Part shown: positions 51,147 to 63,900 of the stretch, one piece after another | Layout of the letters: every line of letters starts with the position of its first letter | How positions within the stretch are numbered: the stretch's first letter is position 1 | Assembly (NCBI RefSeq): GCF_029227915.1 | Contig: NC_079877.1 | Coordinates: 33,383,851 to 33,447,850, forward strand | Reading direction: 5' to 3' | From: Hydractinia symbiolongicarpus | Lineage: Eukaryota > Cnidaria > Hydrozoa > Anthoathecata > Hydractiniidae | Length of the DNA: 64,000 nt | The notes under the pieces: generated by a model | Database searches by the model: none | Told to the model about the DNA's origin: nothing | The model's input: the letters and a program-made list of their open reading frames with translations, nothing else | Made by a program: the position numbers and the translations under genes

Positions 51147-53190
51147 GGCAAACGAAAACCCGCGATTTCCCGTAAATCCCGGGCTTGGCCCGTATAGTCA
51201 AAAGTATACAAAGAAAGTACCCTGTGAGTAAACTCATTTCCAGTACGATTTTTTAAATTATTTTTTCACCACTAAAACGCATAAGACTTGTAGTTTTTAG
51301 AAATGTTTTTATTTTTGATGAGACGCTTAATGAAAGTGGTTTAATCGCCGGCAAACGAAAACCCGCGATTTCCCGTAAATCCCGAGTTTGGCCCGTATAG
51401 TCGAATGTATACAAAGAAAGTACCCTGTGAGTAAACTCATTTCCAAAACGATTTTTAAAGTATATTTTCACCACTAAAACGCATGAGACTTGTAGTTTTC
51501 AAAAGTGTTTTCATTTTTGATGAGAAGCTGAATAAGCGAAGTTTAATCGCCGGCAAACGAAAACCCGCGATTTCCCGTAAACCCCGAACTCGGCCCGTAT
51601 AGTCAAAAGTATGCAAAGAAAGTTCCCAGGGAGTAAACTGATTTCCCGAACGATTTTTTAAATTATTTTTTCACAACTAAAACGCGTGAGACTTGTAGTT
51701 TTCAAAAGTGTTTTCATTTTTGATGAAACGCTGAATAAAAGAAGTTTAATCGCCTGCACACGAAAACCCGCGATTTCCCGTAAATCCCGGACTGGGCCCG
51801 TATAGTCAAAAGTATACAAAGAAAGTACCCTGTGAGTAAACTCATTTCCCGAACGATTTTTTAAATTATTTTCTCACCACTAAAATGCATAAGACTTGTA
51901 GTTTTCAAAATTGTTTTCATTTTTGATGAGACGCTTATTGAAAGAGGTTTATTCGCCGGCAAACGAAAACCCGCGATTTCCCGTAAATCCCGGGTTTGGC
52001 CCGTATAGTCGAATGTATACAAAGAAAGTACCCTGTGAGTAAACTCATTTCCAAAACGATTTTTTAAAGTATATTTTCACCACTAAAACGCATCAGACTT
52101 GTAGTTTTCAAAAATGTTTTCATTTTTGATGAGACGCTGATTAAAAGAAGTTTAATCGCCGGCAAACGAAAACCCGCGATTTCCCGTAAATCCCGGGCTT
52201 GGCCCGTATAGTCAAAAGTATACAAAGAAAGTACCCTGTGAGTAAACTCATTTCCAGTACGATTTTTTAAATTATTTTTTCACCACTAAAACGCATAAGA
52301 CTTGTAGTTTTTAGAAATGTTTTTATTTTTGATGAGACGCTTAATGAAAGTGGTTTAATCGCCGGCAAACGAAAACCCGCGATTTCCCGTAAATCCCGAG
52401 TTTGGCCCGTATAGTCGAATGTATACAAAGAAAGTACCCTGTGAGTAAACTCATTTCCAAAACGATTTTTAAAGTATATTTTCACCACTAAAACGCATGA
52501 GACTTGTAGTTTTCAAAAGTGTTTTCATTTTTGATGAGAAGCTGAATAAGCGAAGTTTAATCGCCGGCAAACGTAAACCCGCGATTTCCCGTAAACCCCG
52601 AACTCGGCCCGTATAGTCAAAAGTATGCAAAGAAAGTTCCCAGGGAGTAAACTGATTTCCCGAACGATTTTTTAAATTATTTTTTCACAACTAAAACGCG
52701 TGAGACTTGTAGTTTTCAAAAGTGTTTTCATTTTTGATGAAACGCTGAATAAAAGAAGTTTAATCGCCTGCACACGAAAACCCGCGATTTCCCGTAAATC
52801 CCGGACTGGGCCCGTATAGTCAAAAGTATACAAAGAAAGTACCCTGTGAGTAAACTCATTTCCCGAACGATTTTTTAAATTATTTTCTCACCACTAAAAT
52901 GCATAAGACTTGTAGTTTTCAAAATTGTTTTCATTTTTGATGAGACGCTTATTGAAAGAGGTTTATTCGCCGGCAAACGAAAACCCGCGATTTCCCGTAA
53001 ATCCCGGGTTTGGCCCGTATAGTCGAATGTATACAAAGAAAGTACCCTGTGAGTAAACTCATTTCCAAAACGATTTTTTAAAGTATATTTTCACCACTAA
53101 AACGCATGAGACTTGTAGTTTTCAAAAATGTTTTCATTTTTGATGAGACGCTGATTAAAAGAAGTTTAATCGCCGGCAAACGAAAACCCG
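51147..53190 (+). repeat. 5-monomer unit in two tandem copies (1014 bp)
   Basis: A units at 51253 and 52267 are 1014 bp apart. Shared private markers are 'cccgagtttggcccg' (near 51382 and 52396), 'gctgaataagcgaag' (near 51528 and 52542), 'tcacaactaaaacgc' (near 51671 and 52685) and 'caaaattgttttc' (near 51906 and 52920). The single-T loss in each copy (202-bp unit) explains 1014 rather than 1015 bp. I noticed only a few differences, such as 'gcatcagac' near 52091 against 'gcatgagac' and 'aacgtaaaccc' near 52571. Confidence 0.86.
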
Positions 53191-54318
53191 CCATTTCCCG
53201 TAAACCCCGAACTCGGCCCGTATAGTCAAAAGTATACAAAGAAAGTACCCAGGGAGTAAACTGATTTCCCAAACGATTTTTTATATTATTTTTTCACCAC
53301 TAAAACGCATGAGACTTGTAGTTTTCAAAAATGTTTTCATTTTTGATGAGACGCTTATTGAAAGAGGTTTATTTGCCGGCAAACGGAAACCCGCGATTTC
53401 CCGTAAATCCCGGGCTTGGCCCGTATAGTCAAAAGTATACAAAGAAAGTACCCTGTGAGTAAACTCATTTCCAGAACGATTTTTTAATATATTTTTTCAC
53501 CACTAAAACGCATAAGACTTGTAGTTTTCAGAAATGTTTTTATTTTTTATGAGACGCTTAATGAAAGTGGTTTAATCGCCGGCAAACGAAAACCCGCGAT
53601 TTGACGTACATCCCGGGTTTGGCCCGTATAGTCGAATGTATACAAAGAAAGTACCCTGTAAGTAAACTCATTTCCAAAACGATTTTTTAAAGTATATTTT
53701 CGCCACTAAAACGCATGAGACTTGTAGTTTTCAAAAATGTTTTCATTTTTGATGAGACGCTGATTAAAAGAAGTTTAATCGCCGGCAAACAAAAACCCGC
53801 CATTTCCTGTAAACCCCGAACTCGGCCCGTATAGTCAAAAGTATACAAAGAAAGTACCCAGGGAGTAAACTGATTTCCCAAACGATTTTTTATATTATTT
53901 TTTCACCACTAAAACGCATGAGACTTGCAGTTTTCAAAAATGTTTTCATTTTTGATGGGACGCTGAATAAAAGAAGTTTAATCGCCTGCACACGAAAACC
54001 CGCGATTTCCCGTAAATCCCGGACTGGGCCCGTATAGTCAAAAGTATACAAATGAAGTACCCAGGGAGTAAACTCATTTCCCGAACGATTTTGTAAATTA
54101 TTTCTTAACCACTAAAACGCATGAGACTTGTAGTTTTCAAAAGTGTTTTCATTTTTGATGAGACGCTGAATAAAAGAAGTTAATCGCCGGCAAACGAAAA
54201 CCCGCGGTTTCCCGTAAATCCCGGGCTTGGCCCGTATAGTCAAAAGTATACAAAGAAAGTACCCAGGGAGTAAACTCATTTCCCGAACGATTTTTTAAAT
54301 TATTTTTTCACCACTAAA
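53191..54318 (+). repeat. Composite module, further copy
   Basis: The B unit at 53687 is 4058 bp (20 monomers) after that at 49629 and is embedded in the same order: C with 'ttatttgccggcaaacgg' (53370), A with 'gatttgacgtacatccc', B with 'ttttcgccac', E with 'ttgcag', then the 'ttcttaaccac' unit and one with 'cccgcggtttccc' (gcgg at 54204). A one-T loss, 'aagaagttaatcgcc', lies near 54176. Confidence 0.82.
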
Positions 54319-55128
54319 ACGCGTGAGACTTGTAGTTTTTAAAAATGTTTTCATTTTTGATGAGACGCTTATTGAAAGAGTTTTAATCGCCGGCAAACGA
54401 AAACCCGCGATTTCCCGTAAATCCCGGGCTTGGCCCGTATAGTCAAAAGTATACAAAGAAAGTACCCTGTGAGTAAACTCATTTCCAGAACGATTTTTTA
54501 AATTATTTTTTCACCACTAAAACGCATAAGACTTGTAGTTTTCAGAAATGTTTTTATTTTTGATGAGACGCTTAATGAAAGTGGTTTAATCGCCGGCAAA
54601 CAAAAACCCGCGATTTCCCGTAAATCCCGGGTTTGGCCCGTATAGTCGAATGTATACAAAGAAAGTACCCTGTGAGTAAACTCATTTCCAAAACGATTTT
54701 TAAAGTATATTTTCACCACTAAAACGCGTGAGACTTGTAGTTTTCAAAAATGTTTTCATTTTTGATGAGACGCTTATTGAAAGAGTTTTAATCGCCGGCA
54801 AACGAAAACCCGCGATTTCCCGTAAATCCCGGGCTTGGCCCGTATAGTCAAAAGTATACAAAGAAAGTACCCTGTGAGTAAACTCATTTCCAGAACGATT
54901 TTTTAAATTATTTTTTCACCACTAAAACGCATAAGACTTGTAGTTTTCAGAAATGTTTTTATTTTTGATGAGACGCTTAATGAAAGTGGTTTAATCGCCG
55001 GCAAACAAAAACCCGCGATTTCCCGTAAATCCCGGGTTTGGCCCGTATAGTCGAATGTATACAAAGAAAGTACCCTGTGAGTAAACTCATTTCCAAAACG
55101 ATTTTTAAAGTATATTTTCACCACTAAA
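54319..55128 (+). repeat. 2-monomer duplication (405 bp)
   Basis: A units at 54498 and 54903 are 405 bp apart, each preceded by a C unit with 'gaaagagttttaatcgcc' and followed by the single-T-loss linker ('aacgatttttaaag'). The A units have 'ggcaaacaaaaaccc', a CpG loss. The one-base shortfall from 406 reflects the T loss. Approximate copies are 54319-54723 and 54724-55128. Confidence 0.85.
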
Positions 55129-56364
55129 ACGCATGAGACTTGTAGTTTTCAAAAGTGTTTTCATTTTTGATGAGAAGGTGAATAAAAGAAGTTTAATCGC
55201 CGGCAAACGAAAACCCGCGATTTCCCGTAAACCCCGAACTCGGCCCGTATAGTCAAAAGTATGCAAAGAAAGTTCCCAGGGAGTAAACTGATTTCCCGAA
55301 CGATTTTTTAAATTATTTTTTCACCACTAAAACGCGTGAGACTTGTAGTTTTCAAAAGTGTTTTCATTTTTGATGAAACGCTGAATAAAAGAAGTTTAAT
55401 CGCCTGCACACGAAAACCCGCGATTTCCCGTAAATCCCGGACTGGGCCCGTATAGTCAAAAGTATACAAAGAAAGTACCCTGTGAGTAAACTCATTTCCC
55501 GAACGATTTTTTAAATTATTTTCTCACCACTAAAACGCGTGAGACTTGTAGTTTTCAAAAGTGTTTTCATTTTTGATGAGAAGCTGAATAAAAGAAGTTT
55601 AATCGCCTGCACACGAAAACCCGCGATTTCCCGTAAATCCCGGACTGGGCCGGTATAGTCAAAAGTATACAAAGAAAGTACCCTGTGAGTAAACTCATTT
55701 CCCGAACGATTTTTTATATTATTTTTTCACCACTAAAACGCATAAGACTTGTAGTTTTCAAAAATGTTTTCATTTTTGATGAGACGCCTAATGAAAGAGG
55801 TTTAATCGCCGGCAAACGAAAACCCGCGATTTCACGTAAATCCCGGGTTTGGCCCGTATAGTCGAATGTATACAAAGAAAGTACCCTGCGAGTAAACTCA
55901 TTTCCAAAACGATTTTTTAAAGTATCTTTTCACCACTAAAACGCATGAGACTTGTAGTTTTCAAAAGTGTTTTCATTTTTGATGAGACGCTGAATAAAAG
56001 AAGTTTAATCGCCGGCAAACGAAAACCCGCGATTTCCCGTAAATCCCGGGCTTGGCCCGTATAGTCAAAAGTATACAAAGAAAGTACCCAGGGAGTAAAC
56101 TCATTTCCCGAACGATTTTTTAAATTATTTTTTCACCACTAAAACGCATGAGACTTGTAGTTTTTAAAAGTGTTTTCATTTTTGATGAGACGCTGAATAA
56201 AAGAAGTTTAATCGCCTGCACACGAAAACCCGCGATTTCCCGTAAATCCCGGACTGGGCCTGTATAGTCAAAAGTATACAAAGAAAGTACCCTGTGAGTA
56301 AACTCATTTCCCGAACGATTTTTTAAATTATTTTCTCACCACTAAAACGCATAAGACTTGTAGT
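55129..56364 (+). repeat. D/A mixed monomers
   Basis: About six monomers in standard phase, without a clear internal higher-order repeat. They include D units with 'gcctgcacacg' and 'cggactgggc', a 'gagaaggtg' variant near 55172, 'tatgcaaag' with 'gttcccagg' near 55261, and an A-like unit with 'cctaatgaaagagg' and 'cacgtaaatccc'. They resemble 48.6-51 kb and 56.4-58 kb units. No non-satellite sequence is present. Confidence 0.8.
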
Positions 56365-57970
56365 TTTCAGAAATGTTTTTATTTTTGATGAGACGCTTAA
56401 TGAAAGTGGTTTAATCGCCGGCAAACGAAAACCCGCGATTTCCCGTAAATCCCGGGTTTGGCCCGTATAGTCGAATGTATACAAAGAAAGTACCCTGTGA
56501 GTAAACTCATTTCCAAAACGATTTTTAAACTATATTTTCACCACCAAAACGCATGAGACTTGTAGTTTTCAAAAGTGTTTTCATTTTTGATGAGAAGCTG
56601 AATAAAAGAAGTTTAATCGCCGGCAAAAGAAAACCCGCGATTTCCCGTAAACCCCGAACTCGGCCCGTATAGTCAAAAGTATACAAAGAAAGTTCCCGGA
56701 GAGTAAACTGATTTCCCGAACGATTTTTTAAATTATTTTTTCACCACTAAAACGCGTGAGACTTGTAATTTTCAAAAGTGTTTTCATTTTTGATGAGACG
56801 CTGAATAAAAGAAGTTTAATCGCCTGCACACGAAAACCCGCAATATCCCGTAAATCCCGGACTGTGCCCGTATAGTCAAAAGTATACAAAGAAAGTACCC
56901 TGTGAGTAAACTTATTTCCCGAACGATTTTTTATATTATTTTTTCACCACTAAAACGCATAAGACTTGTAGTTTTCAAAAATGTTTTCATTTTTGATGAG
57001 ACGCCTAATGAAAGAGGTTTAATCGCCGGCAAACGAAAACCCGCGATTTCACGTAAATCCCGGGTTTGGCCCGTATAGTCGAATGTATACAAAGAAAGTA
57101 CCCTGTGAGTAAACTCATTTCCAAAACGATTTTTTAAAGTATTTTTTCACCACTAAAACGCGTGAGACTTGTAGTTTTCAGAAATGTTTTTATTTTTGAT
57201 GAGACGCTTAATGAAAGTGGTTTAATCGCCGGCAAACGAAAACCCGCGATTTCCCGTAAATCCCGGGTTTGGCCCGTATAGTCGAATGTATACAAAGAAA
57301 GTACCATGTGAGTAAACTCATTTCCAAAACGATTTTTAAAGTATATTTTCACCACCAAAACGCATGAGACTTGTAGTTTTCAAAAGTGTTTTCATTTTTG
57401 ATGAGAAGCTGAATAAAAGAAGTTTAATCGCCGGCAAAAGAAAACCCGCGATTTCCCGTAAACCCCGAACTCGGCCCGTATAGTCAAAAGTATACAAAGA
57501 AAGTTCCCGGAGAGTAAACTGATTTCCCGAACGATTTTTTAAATTATTTTTTCACCACTAAAACGCGTGAGACTTGTAGTTTTCAAAAGTGTTTTTATTT
57601 TTGATGAGACGCTGAATAAAAGAAGTTTAATCGCCTGCACACGAAAACCCGCAATATCCCGTAAATCCCGGACTGTGCCCGTATAGTCAAAAGTATACAA
57701 AGAAAGTACCCTGTGAGTAAACTTATTTCCCGAACGATTTTTTATATTATTTTTTCACCACTAAAACGCATAAGACTTGTAGTTTTCAAAAATGTTTTCA
57801 TTTTTGATGAGACGCCTAATGAAAGAGGTTTAATCGCCGGCAAACGAAAACCCGCGATTTCACGTAAATCCCGGGTTTGGCCCGTATAGTCGAATGTATA
57901 CAAAGAAAGTACCCTGTGAGTAAACTCATTTCCAAAACGATTTTTTAAAGTATTTTTTCACCACTAAAAC
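56365..57970 (+). repeat. 4-monomer unit in two tandem copies (811 bp)
   Basis: Copies at roughly 56365-57175 and 57176-57970. Shared private markers at an 811-bp offset: 'tcaccaccaaaacgc' (56541 and 57352), 'cccggagagtaaac' (about 56696 and 57507), 'cgcaatatcccg' (about 56840 and 57651) and 'cggactgtgcccg'. One T-loss unit per copy gives 811 rather than 812. A difference is 'gtaccatgtgag' near 57301 against 'gtaccctgtgag' near 56490. Confidence 0.86.
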
Positions 57971-60951
57971 GCATGACACTTGTAGTTTTCAAAAGTGTTT
58001 TCATTTTTGATGAGACGCTGAATAAAAGAAGTTTAATCGCCGGCAAACGAAAACCCGCGATTTCCCGTAAATCCCGGGCTTGGCCCGTATAGTCAAAAGT
58101 ATACAAAGAAAGTACCCAGGGAGTAAACTCATTTCCCGAACGATTTTTTAAATTATTTTTTCACCACTAAAACGCATGAGACTTGTAGTTCTCAGAAATG
58201 TTTTCATTTTTGATGAGACGCTGAATAAAAGAAGTTTAACCGCTGGCAAATGAAAACCCGCCATTTCCCGTAAATCCCGGACTCGGCCCGCATCGTCAAA
58301 AGTATGCAAAGAAAGTACCCAGGGAGTAAACTCATTTCCCGAACGATTTTTTAAATTATTTTTTCACCACTAAAACGCATGAGACTTGTAGTTTTCAGAA
58401 ATGTTTTTATTTTTTATTAGACGCTTAATGAAAGTGGTTTAATCGCCGGCAAACGAAAACCCGCGATTTCCCGTAAATCCCGAGTTTGGCCCGTATAGTC
58501 GAATGTATACAAAGAAAGTACCCTGTAAGTAAACTCATTTCCAAAACGATTTTTTGAAGTAAATTTTCGCCACTAAAACGCATGAGACTTGTAGTTTTCA
58601 AAAATGTTTTCATTTTTGATGAGACGCTGATTAAAAGAAGTTTAATCGCCGGCAAACAAAAACCCGCCATTTCCCGTAAACCTCGAACTCGGCCCGTATA
58701 GTCAAAAGTATACAAATGAAGTACCCAGGGAGTAAACTCATTTCCCGAACGATTTTGTAAATTATTTTTTAACCACTAAAACGCATGAGACTTGTAGTTT
58801 TCAAAAGTGTTTTCATTTTTGATGAGACGCTGAATAAAAGAAGTTTAATCGCCGGCAAACGAAAACCCGCGATTTCCCGTAAATCCCGGGCTTGGCCTGT
58901 ATGGTCAAAAGTATACAAAGAAAGTACCCAGGGAGTAAACTCATTTCCCGAACGATTTTTTAAATTATTTTTTCACCACTAAAACGCGTGAGACTTGTAG
59001 TTTTCAAAAATGTTTTCATTTTTGATGAGACGCTTAATGAAAGTGGTTTAAACGCCGGCAAACGAAAACCCGCGATTTCCCGTAAATCCCGGGTTTAGCC
59101 CGTATAGTCGAATGTATACAAAGAAAGTACCCTGTGAGTAAACTCATTTCCAAAACGATTTTTAAAGTATATTTTCACCACTAAAACGCATGAGACTTGT
59201 AGTTTTCAAAAGTGTTTTCATTTTTGATGAGAAGCTGAATAAAAGAAGTTTAATCGCCGGCAAACGAAAACCAGCGATTTCCCGTAAACCCCGAACTCGG
59301 CCCGTATAGTCAAAAGTATAGAAAGAAAGTTCCCAGGGAGTAAACTGATTTCCCGAACGATTTTTTAAATTATTTTTTCACCACTAAAACGCGTGAGACT
59401 TGTAGTTTTCAAAATTGTTTTCATTTTTGATGAGACGCTTATTGAAAGAGGTTTAATTGCCGGCAAACGAAAACCCTCGATTTCCCGTAAATCCCGGGCT
59501 TGGCCCGTATAGTCAAAAGTATACAAAGAAAGTACCCTGTGAGTAAACTCATTTCCAGAACGATTTTTTAAATTATTTGTTCACCACTAAAACGCATAAG
59601 ACTTGTAGTTTTCAGAAATGTTTTTATTTTTGATGAGACGCTTATTGAAAGAGGTTTAATCGCCGGCAAACGAAAACCCTCGAATTCCCGTAAATCCCGG
59701 GCTTGGCCCGTATAGTCAAAAGTATACAAAGAAAGTACCCTGTGAGTAAACTCATTTCCAGAACGATTTTTTAAATTATTTGTTCACCACTAAAACGCAT
59801 AAGACTTGTAGTTTTCAGAAATGTTTTTATTTTTGATGAGACGCTTAATGAAAGTGGTTTAATCGCCGGCAAACGAAAACTCGCGATTTCCCGTAAATCC
59901 CGGGTTTGGCCCGTATAGTCGAATGTATACAAAGAAAGTACCCTGTGACTAAACTCATTTCCAAAACGATTTTTAAAGTATATTTTCACCACTAAAACGC
60001 ATGAGACTTGTAGTTTTCAAAAGTGTTTTTATTTTTGATGAGAAGCTGAATAAAAGAAGTTTAATCGCTGGCAAACGAAAACCCGCGATTTCCCGTAAAC
60101 CCCGAACTTGGCCCGTATAGTCAAAAGTATACAAAGAAAGTTCCCAGGGAGTAAACTGATTTCCCGAACGATTTTTTAAATTATTTTTTCACCACTAAAA
60201 CGCGTGAGACTTGTAGTTTTCAAAAGTGTTTTCATTTTTGATGAGACGCTGAATAAAAGAACTTTAATCCCCTGCACACGAAAACCCGCGTAAATCCCGG
60301 ACTGGGCCCGTATAGTCAAAAGTATACAAAGAAAGTACCCTGTGAGTAAACTCATTTCCCGAACGATTTTTTAAATTATTTTCTCACCCCTAAAACGCAT
60401 AAGACTTGTAGTTTTCAGAAATGTTTTTATTTTTGATGAGACGCTTAATGAAAGTGGTTTAATCGCCGGCAAACAAAAACCCGCGATTTCCCGTAAATCC
60501 CGGGTTTGGCCCGTATAGTCGAATGTGTACAAAGAAAGTACCCTGTGAGTAAACTCATTTCCAAAACGATTTTTAAAGTATATTTTCACCACTAAAACGC
60601 ATGAGACTTGTAGTTTTCAAAAGTGTTTTCATTTTTGATGAGAAGCTGAATAAAAGAAGTTTAATCGCCGGCAAACGAAAACCCGCGATTTCCCGTAAAC
60701 CCCGAACTCGGCCCGTATAGTCAAAAGTATACAAAGAAAGTTCCCAGAGAGTAAACTGATTTTCCGAACGATTTTTTAAATTATTTTTTCACCACTAAAA
60801 CGCGTGAGACTTGTAGTTTTCAAAAGTGTTTTCATTTTTGATGAGACGCTGAATAAAAGAAGTTTAATCGCCTGCACACGAAAACCCGCGATATCCCGTA
60901 AATCCCGGACTGGGCCCGTATAGTCAAAAGTATACAAAGAAAGTACCCTGT
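57971..60951 (+). repeat. Mixed D, A and hybrid monomers
   Basis: Standard-phase monomers with no long internal duplication beyond a two-monomer repeat of 'cgaaaaccctcga' with 'aaattatttgttcacc' (near 59475 and 59670). A 'cccgcatcgtcaaaag' unit (near 58285) is like those at 28-29, 35 and 39 kb. A unit near 60285-60295 has lost 8 bp. Several 202-bp T-loss units occur (near 59155, 59968 and 60570). Confidence 0.8.
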
Positions 60952-63900
60952 GAGTAAACTGATTTCCCAAACGATTTTTTATATTATTTTTTCACCACTA
61001 AAACGCATGAGACTTGCAGTTTTCAAAAATGTTTTCATTTTTGATGGGACGCTGAATAAAAGAAGTTTAATCGCCTGCACACGAAAACCCGCGATTTCCC
61101 GTAAATCCCGGACTGGGCCCGTATAGTCAAAAGTATACAAATGAAGTACCCAGGGAGTAAACTCATTTCCCGAACGATTTTGTAAATTATTTCTTAACCA
61201 CTAAAACGCATGAGACTTGTAGTTTTCAAAAGTGTTTTCATTTTTGATGAGACGCTGAATAAAAGAAGTTTAATCGCCGGCAAACGAAAACCCGCGGTTT
61301 CCCGTAAATCCCGGGCTTGGCCCGTATAGTCAAAAGTATACAAAGAAAGTACCCAGGGAGTAAACTCATTTCCCGAACGATTTTTTAAATTATTTTTTCA
61401 CCACTAAAACGCGTGAGACTTGTAGTTTTCAAAAATGTTTTCATTTTTGATGAGACGCTTATTGAAAGAGGTTTAATCGCCGGCAAACGAAAACCCGCGA
61501 TTTCCCGTAAATCCCGGGCTTGGCCCGTATAGTCAAAAGTATACAAAGAAAGTACCCTGTGAGTAAACTGATTTCCCGAACGATTTTTTAAATTATTTTT
61601 TCACCACTAAAACGCGTGAGACTTGTAGTTTTCAAAAGTGTTTTCATTTTTGATGAGACGCTTATTGAAAGAGTTTTAATCGCCGGCAAACGAAAACCCG
61701 CGATTTCCCGTAAATCCCGGGCTTGGCCCGTATAGTCAAAAGTATACAAAGAAAGTACCCTGTGAGTAAACTCATTTCCAGAACGATTTTTTAAATTATT
61801 TTTTCACCACTAAAACGCATAAGACTTGTAGTTTTCAGAAATGTTTTTATTTTTGATGAGACGCTTAATGAAAGTGGTTTAATCGCCGGCAAACAAAAAC
61901 CCGCGATTTCCCGTAAATCCCGGGTTTGGCCCGTATAGTCGAATGTATACAAAGAAAGTACCCTGTGAGTAAACTCATTTCCCGAACGATTTTTTAAATT
62001 ATTTTTTCACCACTAAAACGCGTGAGACTTGTAGTTTTCAAAAGTGTTTTCATTTTTGATGAAACGCTGAATAAAAGAAGTTTTATCGCCTGCACACGAA
62101 AACCCGCGATTTCCCGTAAATCCCGGACTGGGCCCGTATAGTCAAAAGTATACAAAGAAAGTACCCTGTGAGTAAACTCATTTCCCGAACGATTTTTTAA
62201 ATTATTTTCTCACCACTAAAACGCATAAGACTTGTAGTTTTCAGAAATGTTTTTATTTTTGATGAGACGCTTAATGAAAGTGGTTTAATCGCCGGCAAAC
62301 GAAAACCCGCGATTTCCCGTAAATCCCGGGCTTGGCCCGTATAGTCAAAAGTATACAAAGAAAGTACCCTGTGAGTAAACTCATTTCCAGTACGATTTTT
62401 TAAATTATTTTTTCACCACTAAAACGCATAAGACTTGTAGTTTTTAGAAATGTTTTTATTTTTGATGAGACGCTTAATTAAAGTGGTTTAATCGCCGGCA
62501 AACGAAAACCCGCGATTTCCCGTAAATCCCGGGTTTGGCCCGTATAGTCGAATGTATACAAAGAAAGTACCCTGTGAGTAAACTCATTTCCAAAACGATT
62601 TTTAAAGTATATTTTCACCACTAAAACGCATAAGACTTGTAGTTTTCAAAAGTGTTTTCATTTTTGATGAGAAGCTGAATAAACGAAGTTTAATCGCCGG
62701 CAAACGAAAACCCGCGATTTCCCGTAAACCCCGAACTCGGCCCGTATAGTCAAAAGTATGCAAAGAAAGTTCCCAGGGAGTAAACTGATTTCCCGAACGA
62801 TTTTTTATATTATTTTTTCACCACTAAAACGCATGAGACTTGTAGTTTTCAAAATTGTTTTCATTTTTGATGAGACGCTTATTGAAAGAGGTTTATTCGC
62901 CGGCAAACGAAAACCCGCGATTTCCCGTAAATCCCGGACTGGGCCCGTATAGTCAAAAGTATACAAAGAAAGTACCCTGTGAGTAAACTCATTTCCCGAA
63001 CGATTTTTTAAATTATTTTCTCACCACTAAAATGCATAAGACTTGTAGTTTTCAGAAATGTTTTTATTTTTGATGAGACGCTTAATGAAAGTGGTTTAAT
63101 CGCCGGCAAACGAAAACCCGCGATTTCCCGTAAATCCCGGGTTTGGCCCGTATAGTCGAATGTATACAAAGAAAGTACCCTGTGAGTAAACTCATTTCCA
63201 AAACGATTTTTTAAAGCATATTTTCACCACTAAAACGCATGAGACTTGTAGTTTTCAAAAATGTTTTCATTTTTGATGAGACGCTGATTAAAAGAAGTTT
63301 AATCGCCGGCAAACGAAAACCCGCCATTTCCCGTAAACCCCGAACTCGGCCCGTATAGTCAAAAGTATACAAAGAAAGTACCCAGGGAGTAAACTGATTT
63401 CCCAAACGATTTTTTATATTATTTTTTCACCACTAAAACGCATGAGACTTGTAGTTTTCAAAATTGTTTTCATTTTTGATGAGACGCTTATTGAAAGAGG
63501 TTTATTCGCCGGCAAACGAAAACCCGCGATTTCCCGTAAATCCCGGGTTTGGCCCGTATAGTCGAATGTATACAAAGAAAGTACCCTGTGAGTAAACTCA
63601 TTTCCAAAACGATTTTTTAAAGTATATTTTCACCACTAAAACGCATGAGACTTGTAGTTTTCAAAAATGTTTTCATTTTTGATGAGACGCTGATTAAAAG
63701 AAGTTTAATCGCCGGCAAACGAAAACCCGCCATTTCCCGTAAACCCCGAACTCGGCCCGTATAGTCAAAAGTATACAAAGAAAGTACCCAGGGAGTAAAC
63801 TGATTTCCCAAACGATTTTTTATATTATTTTTTCACCACTAAAACGCATGAGACTTGTAGTTTTCAAAAATGTTTTCATTTTTGATGAGACGCTTATTGA

